From JBOCEF01 sp050586345 (lineage in GTDB: Bacteria > Pseudomonadota > Alphaproteobacteria > Rhodobacterales > Rhodobacteraceae), in NCBI RefSeq assembly GCF_050586345.1, contig NZ_JBOCEF010000023.1, positions 3,469-67,468 on the forward strand: DNA of 64,000 bases. Reading direction: 5' to 3'. A model generated the notes under the pieces. It worked only from the letters and a program-made list of their open reading frames with translations. It ran no database searches and had not been told where the DNA came from. Positions 1 through 8,161 of this stretch are shown in pieces. The first letter of the stretch is position 1; every line of letters starts with the position of its first letter. A program made the position numbers and the translations under genes.

Positions 1-426
1 GCGGCCTGGGCCCGCACGGCGTATGAGCGCAACCCCGGCGCCACCACAGCCTTCAACCTCGCGCTCGACATGTCCCGGGCGGGCGACGTGAGCGCCTGTG
101 AACGGCTCAGCCGCGAGGCGCTGGAGCAGGATCCCGGCCATCTCGCAACGCTCGACTGGTTCGGGCGCCGCCTGTTCGAGAGGGGCGACCCCGAGGGCCG
201 CGGCATGCTGGAGCGCTGCGTCGCCATCTGCCGCCGCCTGATCGGCGCAGGGCAGGCGGATCTCGACGATGCAGGACGGATGCTGCAGGCGGCCAGGGCC
301 CTGGGCGACGAGGAGGCGGTTCAACTGGCCCGCCGCACGGTGCGCGCGCTGCAGCCGCCGCTCGCCCGTCCCTATGACGAGAGCAACCTGGCCGCCGGGA
401 CAGGCGAAACGAAACGCGGAGGATAG
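1..426 (+). CDS. TPR-like protein, N-terminus outside the window
   Basis: The reading frame is already open at base 1, so the gene begins upstream of the window; the first visible ATG in frame is at 70, but the 23 codons before it read as normal protein. The 141 visible residues are helix-rich with tetratricopeptide-like spacing: Ala, Leu and Tyr/Phe at turns, and segments such as AYERNP, ALEQDP and LFERGD. TPR units normally scaffold protein contacts, so a partner-binding role for the helicase encoded 5 bases downstream is an inference. The stop TAG at 424-426 is followed almost at once by the next start, which indicates an operon. The full length and any N-terminal effector domain are unknown. 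Confidence 0.6.
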   Translation, partial: AAWARTAYERNPGATTAFNLALDMSRAGDVSACERLSREALEQDPGHLATLDWFGRRLFERGDPEGRGMLERCVAICRRLIGAGQADLDDAGRMLQAARALGDEEAVQLARRTVRALQPPLARPYDESNLAAGTGETKRGG

Positions 427-431
427 GCGGC

Positions 432-1634
432 ATGCACTGGCTCCCCCAACGCAACAAGCTCGATTCAGACCAGAACGACGCCTGCGACGCCTGCCTGTCG
501 GCGATCCTTGCGCCAAGCCCGGGCGACCCGCTCGGCGCGTCGTTGGGCATCCCGAGCCGTGCCTCGGCCCTGGCCCCGGTCCGCTGGGTCCAGGGCTCCG
601 CGGGCACCGGCAAGACGGTCGTGCTGGTCCATGCCCTGCGCGAGGCGAAACGGCGCGCGCCGAACCTCTCGATGGTCTTCGTGACCTACACCCACGCCCT
701 CAAGGCGCTGGTCGCGGACGGGCTCGATGACGACACCCGCCGCTCGGTCCATGTCATGACGGCGCATGAATTCAAGAACACCGGCCGCAACTGCAGCGTC
801 CTGTTCGTCGACGAGGTTCAGGATCTGAAGCCGGACATGATCTCGGACCTGCGCCGGCGCTGCAGCAAGATGGTCATCGGCGGCGATCCGATCCAGACCA
901 TCTACGACGAGAGCGCCTCGCCCGAGGACATCTCGCGCATCGTCTCGGCGCAGCCCATCGTGCTCGACATCATGTATCGCCTGACGCGCAACCTGCTGGC
1001 CATCGCGGCCAGCATCCACCCGGCGGCGCGCCTGCAGGACGCACGGCTCAGCCGCCTGCGCAATGTCGACGTGATGCTGGGCCAGGCCGAAACCCTCGAG
1101 CAGGAGGCGGACTGGGTCTGGCGCCGCGCGCGCGAGGGGGCCCAGCTCGGCTCGCCGACGGCGATCCTGCTCCCGACCCACAAGGAGATCCGCAATTTCC
1201 TGCGGCGGGTGGCGCAGCTCGAGGGCCTGGACGACGCGCCGTTCGTCAAGATGAAGGAATATGACGAGAAGAACGCGGTCCTGGCGGCCGCCGGGCTTCC
1301 GCTCCAGTACCTCGGCAACGGGCATGGCGATCTCGAGGACTCCAACCGCCGCAAGATGGTCTACCTGATGACCTACCACAGCGCGAAAGGTCTCGACTTC
1401 GAACAGGTCTACCTGCCTTGCCTGACCCCGAAACTGAGCATCCATTACAAGGACCCGGACCTGGCGAGCCGCCTGCTTTACGTCGCCGTCACCCGGGCCC
1501 GCGAAGGGCTGTTCCTGACCCGGACCGGGCCCGGCCTGCACCCGCTCGTGGCCCAGATCCCGGACGCCCTTTTCAGCCCCGTCGCGATCGGGGCCGAGGA
1601 AGACGAAGAGAGCGACGATGACGTGTATTTCTGA
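432..1634 (+). CDS. Compact UvrD/Rep-like superfamily 1 helicase
   Basis: This 400-residue SF1 NTPase carries a Q-motif-like LDSDQNDAC near residue 10, Walker A GSAGTGKT near 54, Walker B LFVDEVQDL near 125 and motif III VIGGDPIQTIY near 148. Motif V-like TYHSAKGLDFEQVYLP lies near 314 and motif VI VAVTRAREGLF near 351. Classical UvrD is about 700 residues, so the accessory 1B/2B inserts must be minimal, as in small UvrD-like proteins of mobile and defence loci. It should translocate on or remodel nucleic acid using ATP. The C-terminus is acidic (EEDEESDDD). It follows the TPR gene by 5 bases, and its last 17 bases overlap the next gene, so the three are probably co-translated. Confidence 0.85.
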   Translation: MHWLPQRNKLDSDQNDACDACLSAILAPSPGDPLGASLGIPSRASALAPVRWVQGSAGTGKTVVLVHALREAKRRAPNLSMVFVTYTHALKALVADGLDDDTRRSVHVMTAHEFKNTGRNCSVLFVDEVQDLKPDMISDLRRRCSKMVIGGDPIQTIYDESASPEDISRIVSAQPIVLDIMYRLTRNLLAIAASIHPAARLQDARLSRLRNVDVMLGQAETLEQEADWVWRRAREGAQLGSPTAILLPTHKEIRNFLRRVAQLEGLDDAPFVKMKEYDEKNAVLAAAGLPLQYLGNGHGDLEDSNRRKMVYLMTYHSAKGLDFEQVYLPCLTPKLSIHYKDPDLASRLLYVAVTRAREGLFLTRTGPGLHPLVAQIPDALFSPVAIGAEEDEESDDDVYF

Positions 1635-3216
1635 CGACGATCCGCGCGCCTGGACGGTCATCGGGCTCGACGAACTCGACGCCTGGATGAAGGCCGGGGA
1701 GCTGCGCCTGATGCGCGACCGCATCGTCGCGCTGCCCGCCGATCCGGGCCCGGCCGTCGACCTGCTGCTGGCGCGCGCGCCGCAGGTGGGCGTGGACGGC
1801 GACCACCGGCTCGTGCTCGCCGACCTCGGCGCCGAGCCGCACCTCGTGCAGGCGGGCGGCGTTTCGGGCGAGGTGGTGCGCGCCCGCTTCAGGGATCTCG
1901 AGGGCCTGCATCCGCTCAGCCGACGCGCGGCCGAAATGCTGGCGTCGCGACTTGGCGACCGCCGCGGCCTGCTGGGCGCGCCGAGGTTCGAGGACGCCTG
2001 GCGCGGCCGGCTGCTTGACGACGCCTGCCGCGACTCCCGTTATGGCGGCGAGACGGTGCTGGCCGCGCTCGGGGTGGAGAGCGACCCGCGCGACAGGCGC
2101 GCCTTCGACGCGCAGATCGACGGCTGGATCGACTACTGGCTGGACGCCCCCACCGAGGACCGCAGCGGCGGCAGCGCGCCGGGCGTCGACAGCAACCCGT
2201 TCACCTTCCAGGTGAGGAGCCGCCTGGAGAACGGCAAGGCCGCCCCCCGCTTCAAGGGCGGGCTCGGGTCCCTTCAGCTCCTCGCCGGCTGCACCCGGCT
2301 GTTCCTCGACCGCGATGGAAAGGACGCAGCGTTCGCGCCCACGTCGGCCCTCTTCAAGCAGGCGGGCGCCGAACCCGCGCGCTCCCTGGCCGAATGGTTG
2401 ACCGACGCCGCCTTCCGCGAGGCGGTCGAGGCGCTTGACGCCGCGCTGAAGACCGGCCCGGCGGAGGGCCTCGACGCATGGTCCCTGCTGCTGTTCCTGC
2501 ACTGGCGCGAGGCCTGCCGCGACGACGTCCCGGCAGACCTGGACCTGTCCGACCTCTACCGGCGCTGCGCCGCCGATGGACGCGACGAGGCGTTCGAGAC
2601 CGCGGCCCACCTCCTCGGACGCTACCTGCGGTTCAGCGGCCTCGAGTCGCTCGAAACCATGCTGCGGCGCATGGACCGCACCCCGCTTCCCCCGGCCGAC
2701 GCGCCGGAGGCCGAACACGAGGACGAAGCCCGCGAGGAACTCCCCGAGGAACCACAGCCCGGATCCGAGCCGCAGGACGAGGCGGCGGAGGACGCGCCGG
2801 AACCTTCGGAGGCCGAGGCGCCGGCGCCGGACGCGCAGCCGGACGCGCATCCGGTCGCGCAGCCGGAGGCCGACGCCGAAGGAGATTCCGACGCCCCCGA
2901 TGCTACGACGGACGAAGCCTCTGCCCCGGGCGAACCCAGAGAGCCCCCCGTCGACCCTGCGCCGGCGGAACCTTCGCCGGACCAGGCAGCCGGGCAGGAC
3001 GAAACGCACCAGCCCCCTGCCCCGCGCCCTCCCGAACAAGAAAGCTCCGGGGACCCCCAGTCCCAAGGCTCTGGGACGGAGGCTCCCGCCACCGATGAAG
3101 GCGCCGCGAAAGGCGTCGGCGCGGACAGCCTGTCGGCGAAAGCCGCGTCACAGACCGGCGGAGGGCGCTCGCCATCGGGGGAAGCCGGAGCACCGGACGA
3201 CGACGCGCGCACCTGA
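1618..3216 (+). CDS. Unknown protein with long acidic Pro/Ala-rich tail
   Basis: I do not recognise the family. Residues 1 to about 345 look globular (conserved-looking aromatics, WIDYWLD, FLHWREACRDD, LLGRYLRFSG). Residues from about 350 to 532 are a low-complexity tail of Glu, Asp, Pro and Ala with few hydrophobics, so probably disordered. No signal peptide or membrane segment is seen. The start lies inside the helicase stop region (17-base overlap), with GAAGAG about 9 bases upstream as a weak ribosome site. Its position implies that it works with the helicase and the TPR protein, as a substrate adaptor or an effector. There is no catalytic motif I can name. Confidence 0.7.
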   Translation: MTCISDDDPRAWTVIGLDELDAWMKAGELRLMRDRIVALPADPGPAVDLLLARAPQVGVDGDHRLVLADLGAEPHLVQAGGVSGEVVRARFRDLEGLHPLSRRAAEMLASRLGDRRGLLGAPRFEDAWRGRLLDDACRDSRYGGETVLAALGVESDPRDRRAFDAQIDGWIDYWLDAPTEDRSGGSAPGVDSNPFTFQVRSRLENGKAAPRFKGGLGSLQLLAGCTRLFLDRDGKDAAFAPTSALFKQAGAEPARSLAEWLTDAAFREAVEALDAALKTGPAEGLDAWSLLLFLHWREACRDDVPADLDLSDLYRRCAADGRDEAFETAAHLLGRYLRFSGLESLETMLRRMDRTPLPPADAPEAEHEDEAREELPEEPQPGSEPQDEAAEDAPEPSEAEAPAPDAQPDAHPVAQPEADAEGDSDAPDATTDEASAPGEPREPPVDPAPAEPSPDQAAGQDETHQPPAPRPPEQESSGDPQSQGSGTEAPATDEGAAKGVGADSLSAKAASQTGGGRSPSGEAGAPDDDART

Positions 3217-3232
3217 CCTTCGGGGCGGCGGC

Positions 3233-3476
3233 GCTTGAAGTCGCGTCGTCGCGCCCAAACGTGCCGCCGTCGTCGAGGAAGACCTTCAGCCCCCGGGTGT
3301 TTGGCGCTGCAAGCCGGCGCCTGCCCAAGCGGCGATTTCGAGCCCGCGCGGGGGCGCGGCGATCCCCCGGCCGGGCCTCGAAGACGGCCATGGCCGGAGC
3401 GGACCGCTCCGGCCGGGCGGCAAGGCGGGCGCAGCCGCTGCATCCATCGACCTGCAGCACGCCCTTGAACCCGGCG
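3233..3476 (-). mobile_element. IS66-family transposase (TnpC) remnant
   Basis: Within the 339 bases between the unknown gene and the ATPase gene, the minus strand in one frame encodes GFKGVLQVDG (about 3473 down to 3444) and then VFLDDGGT (about 3283 down to 3260). IS66 transposases carry GF.GVLQVDGYAGY in the DDE core and, near the C-terminus, FLDDGRIEIDNN.VER. Both motifs occur in the right order, but only about 55 codons apart instead of well over 100, and the intervening sequence is unlike the family. I read this as an internally deleted, decayed copy. No terminal inverted repeats, tnpA or tnpB were found beside it. The rest of the gap holds nothing else I can support. Confidence 0.5.
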
Positions 3477-3555
3477 ACCCCGCCTCGGCGGCGAAGCGGC
3501 GAAGCGGCGCGGCGCAGGGCGCCGCCCCCCCGCCGACCAGAACACCCCGCGCCCC

Positions 3556-6285
3556 TCATCCCCCCTGCCGGCGCAGCGCCAGGCGCAGGCGCTTCTCGCT
3601 CTCCAGCACCAGGAAGAACAGCGCGCCGACCCCCAGGATCACCAGCCATTCGCCCGGCGGGATCGCCGCCGCGCCGAACACCGCCTGCAGCGGGCCCAGC
3701 TCGGTCACCGCCACCTGCGCCGCCGCCACCGCCAGCACGCAGCCCCACAGCACCTTCGTGCCCCGCAGCGTCTCCAGCCGCAGCGCCGGCGCGTGCAGGA
3801 CCCGGATGAAGAACAGGTTGAAGATCTCCAGCGCCACCAGCGTCGTCATCGCCATCGTCCCCGCCAGCGCCGGGTCGTACCCCTGCGCCAGCGCATAGCG
3901 GTGAACCCCGAACACCCCCGCCAGGATCAACGCCGAGACCAGCGCGATCCGCCAGCCCAGCCCCGCGTCCAGGAGCGGCGCGTCCCGCGGGCGCGGCGGG
4001 CGGCGCATCACCCCCGGCTCGGCCGGCTCGAAGGCCAGCGCGATGCCCAGCGTCACCGCCGTGATCAGGTTCACCCACAGGATCTGCACCGCGGTGATCG
4101 GCGGCGCGAGCCCCGCCAGCAGCGCCACGATCACGCACAGCGCCTCGCCCGCATTGGTCGGCAGGGTCCAGCCGATCACCTTGCGGATGTTGTCATAGGC
4201 CGCGCGCCCCTCGCGCACCGCCGCGACGATCGAGGAGAAATTGTCGTCGGCCAGCACCAGCTCCGCCGCCTCCTTCGCCGCCGCGGCGCCCTTCAGCCCC
4301 ATCGCGACGCCCGCATCGGCGCGCTTCAGCGCCGGCGCGTCGTTCACCCCGTCGCCGGTCATCGCCACCGTCAGCCCGCGCGCCTGCAGGGCCGAGACCA
4401 GCCGCAGCTTGTGCGCGGGCGAGGTGCGCGCGAAGATGTCCGTCTCCATCGCCGCAAGCTCGAGCTGCGCGTCGTCCATCGCCTCCACATCCGCGCCGGT
4501 CAGCACGTCGCGCGCGTTCTCCAGCCCGATCATCGCGCCGATGGCCCGGGCGGTGGCGGCATGGTCGCCGGTGATCATCTTCACCCGGATCCCCGCCGCC
4601 CGGCACTCGGCCGCCGCGGCGATCGCCTCCTCGCGCGGGGGGTCCATCAGGCCCACCAGCCCGGTCAGGGTCAGCGCCCCGCGCAGGTCCCCGGCCGCCA
4701 GCCCCGCCATCCCGCCGGGGCGGGTCATCGAGGCGACGGCCAGCACCCGCTGCCCGCGCCCGGCCAGCCGCTCCACCGCGTCCTGCCAGAATTCGACGTC
4801 CAGCGGCTCGGCCCCGCCATCGGCGGCGTGCTGGTCGGCGCAAAGCGCCAGCACCGCCTCGGGCGCGCCCTTCACGTGGACATGGGCCGCGCCCCCGGCG
4901 TCGTGGTGCAGGACGGCCATGTAGCGATGCGCCGCGTCGAAGGGGATGGCGTCGTCGCGGCGGGACCGGGCGAGCCGCGCCGCCTCGGCCGCGTCGATCT
5001 TGCCCGCCAGCGCCAGCAGCGCGCCCTCCATCGGGTCGCCCTCGACCGCCCAGTCGGCGCCGTCTCCGTTCAGCGCCGCGTCGTTGCACAGGGCGGCGGC
5101 GCGGGCGAAGGCCATCAGGACGGCGTGCTCCTTCGGGTCCGCATCCGCCTCGCCCCAGCGCACCGCGCCCTCGGGGGCGTAGCCGCGCCCTTCCACCGAA
5201 TAGACATGCGCGGCGGACACGAGGTCGGCCACGATCATCTCGTTGCGGGTCAGCGTCCCGGTCTTGTCCGAACAGATCACCGAGACCGAGCCCAGCGTCT
5301 CGATCGCCGGAAGCCGCCGCACGATGGCGTTGCGCCGCGCCATCGCCTGCACCCCGACGGCGAGGGTGATGGTCAGCACCGCCGGAAGCCCCTCGGGGAT
5401 CGCGGCGACCGACAGGCCGACCACGGCCATGAACAGCTCCCCGAACTCCATCCCCATCGCGAAGCGGCCCCAGGCCAGCAGCGCCGCCGCCAGCGCCAGG
5501 ATGAAGACGGTCAGCCCGCGCGCGAACCGGTCCATCTGCGCCAGCAGCGGCGTGGTCAGGACCTCCACCTGCGCCAGCATCCCGCTGATCCGGCCGATCT
5601 CGGTGCGCGGGCCGGTGGCGGTCACCACGCCCACGCCCGTCCCCGCCGCGACCAGCGTCCCCGAGAACAGCATGCAGGCCCGGTCCCCCAGCGGCGCGTC
5701 GGCGGCGACGGGCGCGAGGGCCTTGTCCACCGGCACCGCCTCGCCGGTCAGGATCGCCTCCTGCACCGTCAGCCCGCGCTGCTCGATCAGCCGCAGGTCG
5801 GCGGGCACGCGGTCGCCGGCCTCGACCAGCACCACGTCGCCGGGGACCAGCTCCGCCGCGTCCAGCCCCTGCCGCCGCCCGCCGCGCAGCGCGGCGCAGC
5901 GGGGGGCGAGCATCTGGCGGATCGCCTGCATCGCGTTCTCGGCCCGGCCCTCCTGGACATAGCCGACCGCGGCGTTGACCAGCACGACGGCCAGGATCAC
6001 CCCCGCGTCGACCCAGTGCGACAGCGCCGCCGTCACCGCGGCGGCGGCCAGCAGCACGTAGATCAGCACGTTGCGGAACTGCGCCAGGAACCGCAGCAGC
6101 GCCCCGGGGCGCGGCGGGGCGGGCAGCAGGTTCGGGCCATGCGCGGCAAGGCGCGCCGCGGCCTCCTCGGCGTCCAGCCCGCCGGGGTCGGCGCCGAGCG
6201 CGTCCAGCGTCTCCCGGATGTCGAGGGCGTGGAAGTCGGGCATGGCGGCGGGGCCGCCGGGACGGGCGGCGTTCGGGTCTCTCAT
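3556..6285 (-). CDS. P2-type cation-transporting ATPase (Ca2+/Na+ pump-like)
   Basis: A 909-residue inner-membrane pump that couples ATP hydrolysis to cation export. It shows the N-terminal cation-ATPase domain, the actuator TGE (LTGEAVP near residue 178), M4 metal-site PEGLP near 298, the phosphorylated Asp in DKTGTLT near 340 and the hinge MTGDGVNDAP near 640. It ends with a C-terminal run of six hydrophobic helices. PEGLP instead of CPC rules out a heavy-metal P1B pump; the ion cannot be set further. The ATG at 6285 has AGGAG eight bases upstream, whereas a later ATG at 6243 has no ribosome site. An FNR-like box lies 170 bases upstream. Length is normal for the P2 family. Confidence 0.9.
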   Translation of the reverse strand: MRDPNAARPGGPAAMPDFHALDIRETLDALGADPGGLDAEEAAARLAAHGPNLLPAPPRPGALLRFLAQFRNVLIYVLLAAAAVTAALSHWVDAGVILAVVLVNAAVGYVQEGRAENAMQAIRQMLAPRCAALRGGRRQGLDAAELVPGDVVLVEAGDRVPADLRLIEQRGLTVQEAILTGEAVPVDKALAPVAADAPLGDRACMLFSGTLVAAGTGVGVVTATGPRTEIGRISGMLAQVEVLTTPLLAQMDRFARGLTVFILALAAALLAWGRFAMGMEFGELFMAVVGLSVAAIPEGLPAVLTITLAVGVQAMARRNAIVRRLPAIETLGSVSVICSDKTGTLTRNEMIVADLVSAAHVYSVEGRGYAPEGAVRWGEADADPKEHAVLMAFARAAALCNDAALNGDGADWAVEGDPMEGALLALAGKIDAAEAARLARSRRDDAIPFDAAHRYMAVLHHDAGGAAHVHVKGAPEAVLALCADQHAADGGAEPLDVEFWQDAVERLAGRGQRVLAVASMTRPGGMAGLAAGDLRGALTLTGLVGLMDPPREEAIAAAAECRAAGIRVKMITGDHAATARAIGAMIGLENARDVLTGADVEAMDDAQLELAAMETDIFARTSPAHKLRLVSALQARGLTVAMTGDGVNDAPALKRADAGVAMGLKGAAAAKEAAELVLADDNFSSIVAAVREGRAAYDNIRKVIGWTLPTNAGEALCVIVALLAGLAPPITAVQILWVNLITAVTLGIALAFEPAEPGVMRRPPRPRDAPLLDAGLGWRIALVSALILAGVFGVHRYALAQGYDPALAGTMAMTTLVALEIFNLFFIRVLHAPALRLETLRGTKVLWGCVLAVAAAQVAVTELGPLQAVFGAAAIPPGEWLVILGVGALFFLVLESEKRLRLALRRQGG

Positions 6286-6634
6286 CGGTCGCGCTCCTGC
6301 GCTCGGCAGACATCCGCGGGGGGGAGGGAGGGAGGGAGGCGCCGCGCCCCCCCCCCGCACGGCGCGGAAGGCGCGCGCGCGGCGAAGGGGACCGCGGCGG
6401 AGGGGCGGGCGGATATCGCAGGTGCAGCATGACATGCCGGGCGCGGCGGCGCACTTGATCCGGGTCAAGGCGCCGGCGGAATTTCTCCGGCGCGGTGCGG
6501 AAAACCGGCGGCGGGGACGGCGCCGGCGACCGCGGCGGGGGCTCCGGCGACGACCGCGGCGGCGTCTCGGGCGGGGGCTCTCGCGGAGACCGTAACGACG
6601 ACCGCGGGGGCGGCGCCCGGCCCGGGCGCCCCCC
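6286..6634. promoter_or_regulatory. 349-base upstream region of the ATPase gene with FNR-like box
   Basis: A non-coding stretch between the MBL RNase stop and the ATPase start. It contains a purine block of repeated GGGAGGGA followed by a poly-C block (about 6316-6357). At 6455-6468 it contains TTGATCCGGGTCAA, one base away from the FNR/FnrL consensus TTGATNNNNATCAA. No other coding signal is seen. The box is 170 bases from the ATPase ATG, so the promoter leader would be long. Confidence 0.5.
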
Positions 6635-8032
6635 TCACAGCGCGTAGCGCTGGTGAATCCGCGGCAGCTCCACCCGCCCGCCGGGCAGCTTCTCGGCGAA
6701 GCGCCGCCGCGCGGCCTCCTCGCCATGCACCAGGAAGGTGACCTCCGGCCCGCCGCCCCCGTCCGCCCGGCCGGTGCGCGCGTGCCAGTCCAGGAGCTCG
6801 GCCTGCCCGGCATGGGCCGAGAAGCCCCCGATGGTGTGGACATGCGCGCGCACCGGGACCTGCTTGCCCCACAGCTTCACCGACCTCGCCCCGTCGATGA
6901 TGATCCGCGCCAGCGTGCCCTCGGCCGCGAAGCCCACGAAGATCACGCTGCAATCGGCATGGGGCAGGTTGTGGCGCAGGTGGTGACGCACCCGCCCGCC
7001 GGTGCACATGCCCGACCCGGCCATGATCACCGCGCCCGAGCGCACGCGGTTCAGCGCCATCGATTCCGAGGCGTCCCGGGTGATGTGCAGCCCCGGCGGG
7101 CGGAACGGGTCGCGGCCCTCGCGGATCATCCGCGTGATCTCGTCCTTCATCGCCTCGGGGTGGCGGCGGAACAGCTGGGTGGCCGAGATCGCCATGGGGG
7201 AATCGAGGAACACCTGCAGGTCCGGCGGCAGCGCGCCCTGCGCCGCCCCCTCGCGCAGGAAGAACAGCAGCTCCTGCGCCCGCTCCAGCGCGAAGGTGGG
7301 GATGATCACGTTGCCCCCGCGCGCATCCGCGTCGCGCACCGCCGCGTGGAACTCGGCCACCGAGGCGTCCATCGGCCGGTGGTCGCGGTCGCCATAGGTC
7401 GTCTCCATCACCACCGCGTCCACCGGCGCGGGCGGCTGCGGGCCGTCCAGCAGCGGCCGGTTCCCCGGGCCGATATCGCCCGAGAACAGCACGCGCCGGC
7501 GCCGCCCCGCCTCCTCCAGCTCCAGCAGGATGCTGGCCGAGCCGAGAATGTGGCCCGCGTCGTGGAAGCTGGCGCGCACGCCCTCCCACAGCGCCACCGT
7601 CTCGCCATAGACCGCCTCGCGCCCGAACCGGTCGAGGCAGTCGAGCGCGTCGACCGTGTCGTAGAGCGGCTCGACCTCGGCCCCCCCGCGGCGGCGGCGG
7701 TTGGCGCGCCTCGCCTCCTCCTCGTGCAGGTGCGCGGAATCGAGCAGCACCAGCCGCACCAGGTCGCGGGTGGCCGCGGTGCAGATGATCTCGCCGCGGA
7801 AGCCGCGCCTGACCAGCAGCGGGATGCGCCCGCAATGGTCGAGATGCGCGTGGGTCAGCAGCAGCACGTCGATGCTTGCCGGGTCGAAGCCGAAATCGCC
7901 CGCGTTCTCCTCGTACAGCTCGCGCCCGCCCTGGAACATGCCGCAGTCGACGAGGATCCGCCGCCCCGCGCAGCTCACCAGGTGGCACGAGCCGGTGACG
8001 CAGCCCGCCGCGCCGTGAAACGTGATGTCCAT
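6635..8032 (-). CDS. MBL-fold / beta-CASP ribonuclease-like protein
   Basis: A 465-residue cytoplasmic metallo-beta-lactamase with a beta-CASP domain, the CPSF73/Ysh1-like family of RNA-processing nucleases. The zinc motif THAHLDHCG is near residue 58. GDIGPGNRPLL and METTYGDRDH are followed by the beta-CASP region (VFLDSPMAI, AGSGMCTGGRVRHHL) and the RNA-metabolising signature GFSAHAGQAELLDW near the end. The ATG at 8032 is preceded by GGGAGG at six bases; a longer frame to 8119 lacks one and runs through the regulatory box. It sits 349 bases upstream of the ATPase gene on the same strand with an FNR-like site of its own, so both may be induced at low oxygen. Confidence 0.88.
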   Translation of the reverse strand: MDITFHGAAGCVTGSCHLVSCAGRRILVDCGMFQGGRELYEENAGDFGFDPASIDVLLLTHAHLDHCGRIPLLVRRGFRGEIICTAATRDLVRLVLLDSAHLHEEEARRANRRRRGGAEVEPLYDTVDALDCLDRFGREAVYGETVALWEGVRASFHDAGHILGSASILLELEEAGRRRRVLFSGDIGPGNRPLLDGPQPPAPVDAVVMETTYGDRDHRPMDASVAEFHAAVRDADARGGNVIIPTFALERAQELLFFLREGAAQGALPPDLQVFLDSPMAISATQLFRRHPEAMKDEITRMIREGRDPFRPPGLHITRDASESMALNRVRSGAVIMAGSGMCTGGRVRHHLRHNLPHADCSVIFVGFAAEGTLARIIIDGARSVKLWGKQVPVRAHVHTIGGFSAHAGQAELLDWHARTGRADGGGGPEVTFLVHGEEAARRRFAEKLPGGRVELPRIHQRYAL

Positions 8033-8105
8033 GACCGCCCTCCCAGCCGGTCGGGCCTGGACGGCCCGGGGCCGGTATTGAACACCGCGCGGGCGGGCGG
8101 CGCCA

Positions 8106-8119
8106 ATGACAGGGATCAA
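8106..8119. promoter_or_regulatory. FNR/FnrL-like box upstream of the MBL RNase gene
   Basis: ATGACAGGGATCAA reads TTGATCCCTGTCAT toward the gene. One half-site (ATCAA) is perfect and the other has two mismatches to TTGATNNNNATCAA. It is about 75 bases before the RNase ATG, a usual distance for an activator site. The gene 1.5 kb downstream has a closer match, which supports shared control. Confidence 0.4.
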
Positions 8120-8161
8120 GCGGCGCGCCTCAGCCCGCCGCCGGGTCGGCCCGCGGCGGGG

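Noticed and set aside
3793..6432. Very long plus-strand open frame opposite the cation ATPase gene
   Set aside because: It is His/Arg/Gln-rich with no domain or ribosome site; it is the antisense shadow of a high-GC gene.
6286..6843. N-terminal extension of the cation ATPase
   Set aside because: The added residues are Arg/Gly-rich and pass through the FNR-like site and the end of the MBL gene; the ATG at 6285 has a good ribosome site.
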